Shown: positions 22,801-31,800 of the stretch, in pieces
Numbering within the stretch: position 1 is the stretch's first letter
How the letters are laid out: every line of letters starts with the position of its first letter
NCBI GenBank assembly: GCA_917880885.1
Contig: OU862923.1
Location: 27,419,770 to 27,483,769 of the forward strand
DNA: 64,000 nucleotides
DNA from: Limnephilus marmoratus
Taxonomy: Eukaryota; Arthropoda; Insecta; Trichoptera; Limnephilidae
Direction of reading: 5' to 3'
The notes under the pieces: model-generated
What the model saw: only the letters and a program-made list of their open reading frames with translations
What the model was told of the DNA's origin: nothing
Databases searched by the model: none
Program-made: the position numbers and the translations under genes

Positions 22801-25800
22801 AATTTGTTAAGTACAGAGCCTTCTAATTTCTCTTTCAAGCGGTCCATGTCATCCAAAACTAAAGCATCTACCTTTAAAAAATATGTTATATTAAAAGGAC
22901 TGACATTATTTATAAAAATGAATAAAACTGAGTAGATAAAATTTTTTTATTTATGTAATATTTGTATGTTTTTACAATTTGTATACATTTTTTTTCATGT
23001 TTTAAATCTGTTGCAAATGAATATAAATTTTTTTTAACAAAACAAAAAACGACTTCAAAAAACGCACTAAAAAGTAAAAAAATAATTTCGTATTCATCTA
23101 CAACTTCATAATCAACTTATTTTTTCTACTCAACAATATGTAGGTACGATTGATATTTTTGGAGTCGGTGTCAGTCAAGGTAGGTTTGTAACTACATACA
23201 TAGTTATAGGTGAGATGTGCTTGTGTCGCACAAGCGACTTGACGAGGCGAGAGCGGGCCGCGGCGTGAGGGGAGCTGTCAAGTGAACTCGTCGGGCCGGG
23301 TACCTTTGCTGACACCGACTCCAAAAATAACAACCGTACCTACATATTGATGAGTAGAAAAAATAAGTTGATTATGAAGTTGCAGAAGAATACGAAATTA
23401 TTTTTTTACTTTTTAGTGCATTTTTTGAAGTCGTTTTTTGTTCTGTTAAAATTTTTGTTTATTTTTTGATTTTTAGTGAATCTGAAGTACACTTACTAAT
23501 TTGTCTAAATATAGATAGACCTACTAAACGTGCTGCTCATATGAGAAAGACATAATTTGACCATAACGACGTGAGGGTCAAATTAAGAGATTCGGCCGAG
23601 TTTCGTTAATTTTCCCCTAAGAGTTCCGTTATTTTGTCATGGATCCGATAATCAGAACCTAACCAAACTCTCATCAAACTACCCTTGAAGTACATCCTTT
23701 CCAATAAAAAAAGAATCATCGAAATCGGTTGGCGTGATATTGAGTTATTCGTCCATTTGTCGCGCACATACTTAATGCAAATTTAAGACTTATATGGTTT
23801 TCTCGTGGATGACATTGTCGGAACTGAACCAAATTAAAATGGGACCACACGGGAAGCACCAGCTTTCAAATAAAAAAAGAATCATCCATATCGGTTCACC
23901 CAGACAAAAGTTCTGAAGTAACAAACATAAAAAAAAAAAAAAAAAAATACAGTCGAATTGAGAACCTCCTCCTTTTTGAAGTCGTTTAAATAGCCTTTCC
24001 TCACCATAAAGAGACAAGGCTCATAATGAAAGAGATAGATAATGAACAATCTCCAACAACCCTTTGACTAAAGCGCCAATTACATTGAGCGAGTTTACAA
24101 GCTACTACCTACTAAGTTTAAAAGCGGGTAAATTGGCGAGTGAGTCTGTCATGATGACACACAAAGCTGTCCACTTGCTCATTAGCGTAGGAAACAGCTT
24201 GCAAGTGGCTGCTAGCGCCAATAGCGAGAATAACGACGCCTGCGTGAACTAATTCTGTCAGATGTTTGACAGTCAAAAGTCAAAATCAGCTGTTTATTGG
24301 CAGCCATATTGAAAACATAAATAAACCAATCACAAGTAAGCGTATGGCGAGTAAAGTTGACGACCTTTGAACTTTTTTCGTAGATAGTCAACAATCTGCT
24401 AGTTAGCAAGTAACACAATGACACTGAGCGAGTTTACTAACAGATAGTGAATTTCCCATATAGTAGCTTGTAAACTCGCTCAGTGTCATCGACGCTTAAC
24501 ATAGTCAAGCATAAAATAAGGAACTCCAGTGAAAAATAACATATTCACATAGAATATAGATCAACAAATGCTGATTCTGAATGAAAAAGTTTTACTATAT
24601 ATTATTATATGTAGAATTTATAAATCATCGTTTAAAAGCAAATAAAAAACCATCATTACTGCATTGGCTGTTACTAGCATCACACCGGAGTATTTCGCAG
24701 GTTTTATCGAGTGAAAAATTTTATGTTTTGTTATAAGAAATTTGTGTATCTAATAGATTTGCTATTTTTGAATGTACACCGAAATGAATTACTGGATACG
24801 TTAGATACGTATATCCTTTGCACTTACCCTCCACTTTAGCGTAGGGAGGGTGATGAACCCATCGCTCAAGGAGTGTAAATACAACCTGCAATAGCCAACC
24901 CAAGCCAAGGTGTGAGCTACCGTGCTCAGGCTTCAGCCTGAGCACGGTAGCCTCATTCATGTCCTGGGGAACAGTATCACGAACGGTGCCTCTGAGAAAC
25001 AGGATCGCATTTCGGAGTATTTAGACCTTACTCCAGCACTCGAGGCTCTTCTGGAGTGGATCTTATATTTCCTTAGACACTCGTGGACGAAAATTCGAAA
25101 ACTAGGGGCCTTTGGGGAACCTAGGAGTATTAAGGCCACCTCCGTGACTAACTTCTTGGAGTCTGCAGGAGGAACCAAGAGGAGAAACCGTGGAGAGGAG
25201 AGCTGAGACCACCTCCGTGAACTCTTCCCTTGTGGGGTCTTCAGGGAACCAAGGGGGAGTGGCTTCTTCCATCGTGGGGCCTACGTGGAACCAAGAAGGA
25301 GTGAAGTGGAGAGATGATATTCTCTTCCCACGTGGGGCCTTCAGGGAACCATGTAGGAGTGGAGAGGAGAGATGAGGACATTTTCCCTTGTGGGGCCTTC
25401 AGGGAACCAAGGTGGAGTGCTCTTCCCTTGTGGGGCCTTCAGGGAACCAAAGGGAGGTAAAATCTCCATCGTGGAACCTTCAGGGAACTAAGGAGTGGAG
25501 AAGAGAAATGAAGTCTTTTTCCCTCTTGGGGCCTTCAGGGAACCAAGGAGTTGTGGGGAGGAGATATGAGGCCCTCTTCCCTCGTGGGGCCTTCCGGGAA
25601 CCAAGGAAGAGTGGAGAGGAGAGATGAGAGCTGGGAAGACACCTTGTGGAACCAGAAGATATAGCTTCATTTCCGATGACAACCCGGGTGAACTTTACAA
25701 AAGGGACTGGGTCACTGTTAAAGTAATGAGGTAAAATAGGTGATAGCACAATGGGCCTATGGCCTAAGTCCATGGTCGTCAAACATGCGGCCCGCGGCCG

Positions 25801-28800
25801 ATATTTGTGCGGCCCGCACAAATATCTGCTGATTTTATAACGCTGATTTTAATTGATTTACATTTGATTTTAAAACGCCCAGTCGGTTTTTGAACACATC
25901 GTAAGTCGATTTTGAACGCGCGTATAGTGTACGTTATAGGTTCTCATTATGCCCCCTTGTGGGCGTTTGAGCCTTTCAGGGGGGGGCAGTAGAAGACCCA
26001 TTGAAAATTAGGGGCGTTGAGATGGCACAGTGAGTGCGTGGATAGGTTAAAAAAAAAATGATCTAAAAAAGACAAAAAAACACGCTAATCACGTATTAAT
26101 AAAGCAAAGGAAACTTTAATATTTTAATTTTTGTTATAGTATGTATTGTAATCATTTTTATCACGCGTGTTGAAATTCACATATTTCGGTAGTTCGGGGA
26201 AGTGGATATTGAAGTAATAAATAATACACTTAAGATGAAAATTGAACTGAACCACGGACATATGAATATATCTGGACCTGCCCTAAGTGATAAAAACGTA
26301 TTATTTCCCCCTCGCCATGGAACCGGCTGGAGCTCCTCCTTGGCGCCAGTTCGCCCCATGTGGAGGGGATAGAGAATCGCTTGAATCTAAAATGTGTGAT
26401 GTCATCATTCTTGCCGTGGGCAGCGCGAAGCTAACATCTATACATTTAACGAAAAAATAACACGCCAAAACAGTAGCTTGTGCTATACAACATACCTACA
26501 TATCAATGTGCACATAGCGAATGTGGGCGGTTCCTTAGTGTGCTCGTCGCTGGTTACAGGGGTAAGTAAATTATGAAACATTTGTAAAAGTGTCTTAACT
26601 AAACACGACAACAAAATATTGCTATGTGAAAACGGGCGAATCTTTTTGGGGTGTATATTTGGCCTACGCAAATATTTTATTATCGTGGCAAGCAATTCGC
26701 GCTCCCATGTAAAAAGGTCTATTCATTCAAAGCAGATTTTGCTTTTAAGAACTAAATGGTGATATTATAATGCGAGATGCCTATATACTGTCAGATTGAT
26801 TTTTCAACTAATCACAGTCTTCTTCCCCTCTTCGCCCCCCCATAGTTTGGTTTTACCCCTCACCTGTATCTTCTGGTCTATCCATTTGGATGTCTATGAA
26901 CTGAACGATTCTATTATATTCATTAAAATGGATGATGTGAAATTTAAGTTTTTAATTATGTAATATTTTTTTTATTAATAATAATAATAATAATTGGCTA
27001 TTTTTTATAGCGCCATTGTCGTGGAAAATCACCTCAAGGGCGGTATATAATATTATCATCTTATTATTATTAAGAATTACAATACCATGCATACAGGAAG
27101 GAAGGAGGTAGCAACCCGGTAGGTACTTAAAATACAAAGGAATTGCTTTTTTAACATCCTAAACAAAAAAGTAAAATAAATAATTTAATACACTTTTTTA
27201 ATCAAATTATTGATTCCGTGACAGTTTCCCCTCAACCCCCCCCCCTTCCCATATTTTATAATTGTGCGGCCCGCGGCGATACCTCACATTGCCCTATGTG
27301 GCCCTTGACCAGAAAAGTGAGACGACCGCTGGCCTAAGTGCTCACGGGAACTATAGGTAAACCATTTCCGCTCTTAAAAAAAAAAAAAATACCCTCCACT
27401 TATAAAAATTAGGTCAGTTGCATTCGATCTTGCGAGAAATGCGCATAAAAATATGCTGGTTGGAATTGATTGCGAAGATAAATTCCGAGTGCGGCTATGC
27501 GCCTTCCACTTTTCAAGCATTATATCAAAACCCCTATCGAGAGTCCGAGGTCTAATAACAAGAAAGTTCCAAATTCACAAATGAAAATTTAAAAAAAAAT
27601 GAACTGGAGTTCCTTATTTTCTTTTCCTCAAGAAGTTTGAATTTAGGCCTCAGAGAAATAGATTTTTCAGGAGATCATTTAGTTTAATTATGTATACCTA
27701 TCTATAATCTGTCAGTAAAATAATAAACTTGATTCATACTGACCGCATAAGTTTCTGGATCCTTCTTTGTATTAACATGATATATGTTCCTCAATATAAC
27801 TAAGGCTTCTTCGTCCTTTCCCTGGCTCATGAGGTACTTTGGACTTTCGGGAGACCAAAACAAGCAGAAGGTGGCCAGGAGAAAAGGCAAGGCGTAACAA
27901 ATAACCAGGAGACGCCAAGGCCTGAATGTTATGCCCATAAAGTCAATAGGGAGAAGGAAGTCCAAGGAAAGAATGGCCCAGGCAATTACTGAAAGGGAAA
28001 GTTAGAGATATCATAGAGGTATTATTGAAGATCATAGACCCAAGAATGAGTAGATCTGAACCAAAGCAGATCCCATACCCCAACTGCTCAGATCGAAGAG
28101 TTGTAGAAAAATAATGGCTGCACAATTTTGACAAGTATTTGGAAGAAGTCACCAGGCTAGCTTTGGAAGCCCTAAATTGGCTAAGGCTGAGGGTTGCCCA
28201 ATCGTTTTTCATAATTTTTCTGATGCTTACGTCTTTAATAAGAGATCTATGAAAATAAGAATACAGTGGCATAGTAAATTAGCAGACAATTATTGCCAAA
28301 TCAATTAAGCCGCCACTACCCGAATTTCTACCGATTTCTTACGTATCTCCCTTAAACATTTTAAGTTTTTAAACTCTTAAAAAATACAGTTAGTTATTTT
28401 TGAAGATAATATTTAGACGCGTTCCACGCCGAAATGAAAATTATATGAAATTTCCTCGATAGAAAATGATAGAATAGTATGATCCGAAAATTATTATAAA
28501 CATGTTGGTTTCAGTTATTTTACAAGTTATAGTTGTGAAAAAATTCACAATGTTTGTTTAAATGATACGTAAGACTGTTTCCGCGAGATTTTTGCTCTAT
28601 TTTAAACGGGTCGTAAGTTAGTTGCTCGTTTTATTAAACATTTTCACAATTTTCGCATTGATTTTTAATCGTTTTAAATATTAGCACGCCCCTCTAACAT
28701 TCGTAATTTAATATTTCTCCATCTTCTTCTTTTTGAGCGCGGATGCAGCGCCTTAACAAAGAAACTCCCGTTACTTACCATAAAGCTTAGGTTTTTTTAA

Positions 28801-31800
28801 ACTTATTTTATTAATAACTTTAACGGATTATGAATAACCTGACAATATTTGAAAATCTCCTACTACCACCACAGTAAGCGGAAAATGTTGCTTGGTCTTG
28901 CCAAACGCGATGTCAACTCAGCTACTGACCAGTCAAAACTCCACAAAAGATTTGATGGAATGCTTCATGGAGAGTAAAATTAATGCTCTTACTTACATGA
29001 TGCGATGGCTTGACTAAATATGATAATGGATGAAAGTACGGAAAGCATGCTGTCCACATACTTTTTTGGTGTAAATTCACCATAAAAAGCAAAAATTATA
29101 ACATTGGCAGCGGACATCCTGCAAAACAATCCAAAGTTTACACTTCAGAAACTTAGAAAAATTCTTATGAAATAGTTCAAATACAGTGGAGCGTCGATTA
29201 TCCGAACGTCGATCAACCGAACGACCGCTTATCGGAACTACTGCGCGTGACTTGTTAATCATTGTATGGGCCTTGCCGCCGCTAGTCGATAAACTAAATT
29301 TTGCCATATAATGTAAAGATAAACCATGATAGACTAAAGTAAACTCTCGATTTAAAATGCCTAAACGTAAACGTGTTGTCCTTTCTATGAAAGATAAATA
29401 TGAGATTAATAAACAGTTAGAGGAAGGCGAATCCGCAACCAAGTTATCCAATGAATACCAAGTTAATAAGTCTACCATTACGGATATAAAAAATAAAACA
29501 AAGACGAGCATAAGTAACTTTATATCCCAGCTTGATTCTTCTGACGGATCCGCGATTTAAGTCAAGACATGGCATTCTTGAGCTTCAAATACAAGGAGAA
29601 AAACAATCTGCTGATTCATCAGCAGCTGATTCTTTCAAAATCAAACTAAGGTATATACTGAAGGAACAAGATTACATGCAGATGAAACCGGACTCAATTG
29701 GAAAGCTTTGCACGAAAAACTCCTGCTTCATGTCGTGAATTAGTAGCACCTCGTCAAAAAATAAGCAAGGATCGTATCACTGATGTGCTATTGTTACTGA
29801 CAGCCACCAATTGTCTATGCTTGTAATTGGTAAAAGCAAGAAACCACATTGTTTCAAACACGTTAATTTGTCTGCGATTGCTATCGTTTACACTTCTCAA
29901 AAGTCAAAAGAGTGCTCGGGTGGATAGTACAATTGAAGATTTTTTAAAGTGTTAATTTTGCACTTTTTTGTTTAATTCCTATTTGTCATTAAAGGTATAA
30001 ATGTAAATATGGTTTTCATCCACCTGTACGTAAATATGTATGGCTCGATTATTCGAAAATACCGGTTTTCCGAACACCCACGTCCTCCAATTAGTTCGGA
30101 TAATCGACGCTCTACTGTACCAGATATTAAACAAAACAAGAAATTACATTAATATTAAAGGATTAACATTAGAAAACAATCGCATCTTACGTCGCTGTTG
30201 ATATCAGTTTAAATACAGCAAATGTAGCGAGGTTAGGGGAGAAACTAGATATTATGGAGAAGATTGAGCCAAAAGTCATAGAGACCATAAGAACGCTCCT
30301 ACGCCCTCTGGTATCTGCCATATAACCCCAAAATTGGGAACTAACAATCAAACCTGAAAGTTAAAAGAAAAAAAATCAGAGTGTGCAATTCACACACGGT
30401 AGAAGTGAAACCTTCAGAAAATTAAATAGACAAGAGTGGGGAAGCTACGAAGCACCGCACAAATAATAATAATAATGTAATATTTGTATAGTGCAATTTT
30501 GTGTTATTTCACTTCAAGTGCGCTAAAATATAGAAAACTTTAAAGTAATCTGTGTTCTTTATGAGTCCTTACAAAATATTGATCAAATAATATGAAACAA
30601 AGAATATACAGTACAGTACAATCTCACTAATCCGGCACTTCAATAGTCCAATAATACGGCACTATCCGCCCGCGCCTCCCTCGCCCCTCTACGCCTATGT
30701 GCTGCATCGTCGCGTCGTCGTCTAACAATGTAACCTCAAAACTTATCACATGTGCATGTGTGCAAGGGCGGATTTAGGGGGGGGGCACGTGCCCTCGTGC
30801 ACGAGGGCACGTGCCCCCCCCCAGAAAGTATTTTTTGTACTGTGGAGATTCCATTACAGTACAGAAAACTCTCTCTATCAAACATTTTTTTGCCCGTCCG
30901 CCCCTTGTGCCCCCCCCAGAAAAAAATCCTGGATCCGCCCTTGCATGTGTGTACGTATTTACCTGTTGTTTTGAAGTGTGAATAGTGTGTATGTTTTCTT
31001 TATGAAATGCTTTGTTTTATTTATTATGATTTTTTCTCTATAATCCAGTAATCCGAACATTCCAATAATCCGGCACCCTCTGGTTTTTAATAGTGCCGGA
31101 TTAGTGAGATTGTACTGTATGTACAAAGCAATGTCAAGAGAAGAAAATTAACAATAACAGTACTATTTTGGCACAGGTGGGTGGCACAGATAATGATAAA
31201 CAAAATTGAAAGCAATAATATTTGTGGTAATGTACCTCAGTAAGCCCTAGTGTAAGTCCACCATCAAGAATTGAAACGATACTTGAAATGGCTTGAGCCG
31301 TGCTTGGTGACTAGATCTGAATAGCCAGGTATTCCCCACCTTCCTCTTTCTCATCTCCTCCCCCCCACTACCTTCTTCCTCACAACATACTCCAATTGGG
31401 GATGCCATTGTTTCACTGGCTCCAGGTGATTTAGCAGGGGTGCCCGGGTTTATGGGGGTGAGGTTTGTCTAGGTCTTGGAGCGGATGACCAGGACATACT
31501 GAACCCCAGATTCCTACCCACCCCTTAAACCCTTTTCCTTCCCAGAACTCTCCTCTCCTTCCTTTCCTTAAAAAAAAACCCTCCACACAGCATCCTCAAA
31601 GATGACATAGGCCCTGAGGGAAATTATTTTCCTCAAGGCCTCCTGTGTGGAGCTCATGTAAAAAAAAAAAAAAAAAAGGTAGTTGTAAGCAATTGGGACT
31701 GTTATGCGGTATTTATATTGAAAAAAATATATACAAGTAGGTTTTTTTAAGAGTTAATTACCCATGAAGGGGATAGCCCCAATCCATCCTTTATCAGCAA

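Larger units (their letters stand above)
24519..27614. mobile_element. Candidate Tc1-like element with nested insertions
   Basis: The ends aggaactccagt and actggagttcct are perfect inverses, each flanked by TA (24517-24518, 27615-27616) and by further symmetric A/T bases. Between them lie a minisatellite and a complete hAT element, so the original would have been about 1 kb plus the tandem repeat. No transposase is seen. The call rests only on the 12-18 bp ends. Confidence 0.4.

Noticed and set aside
25070..25650. Coding frames of 60-113 codons
   Set aside because: They follow the period of a degenerate minisatellite and appear on both strands.
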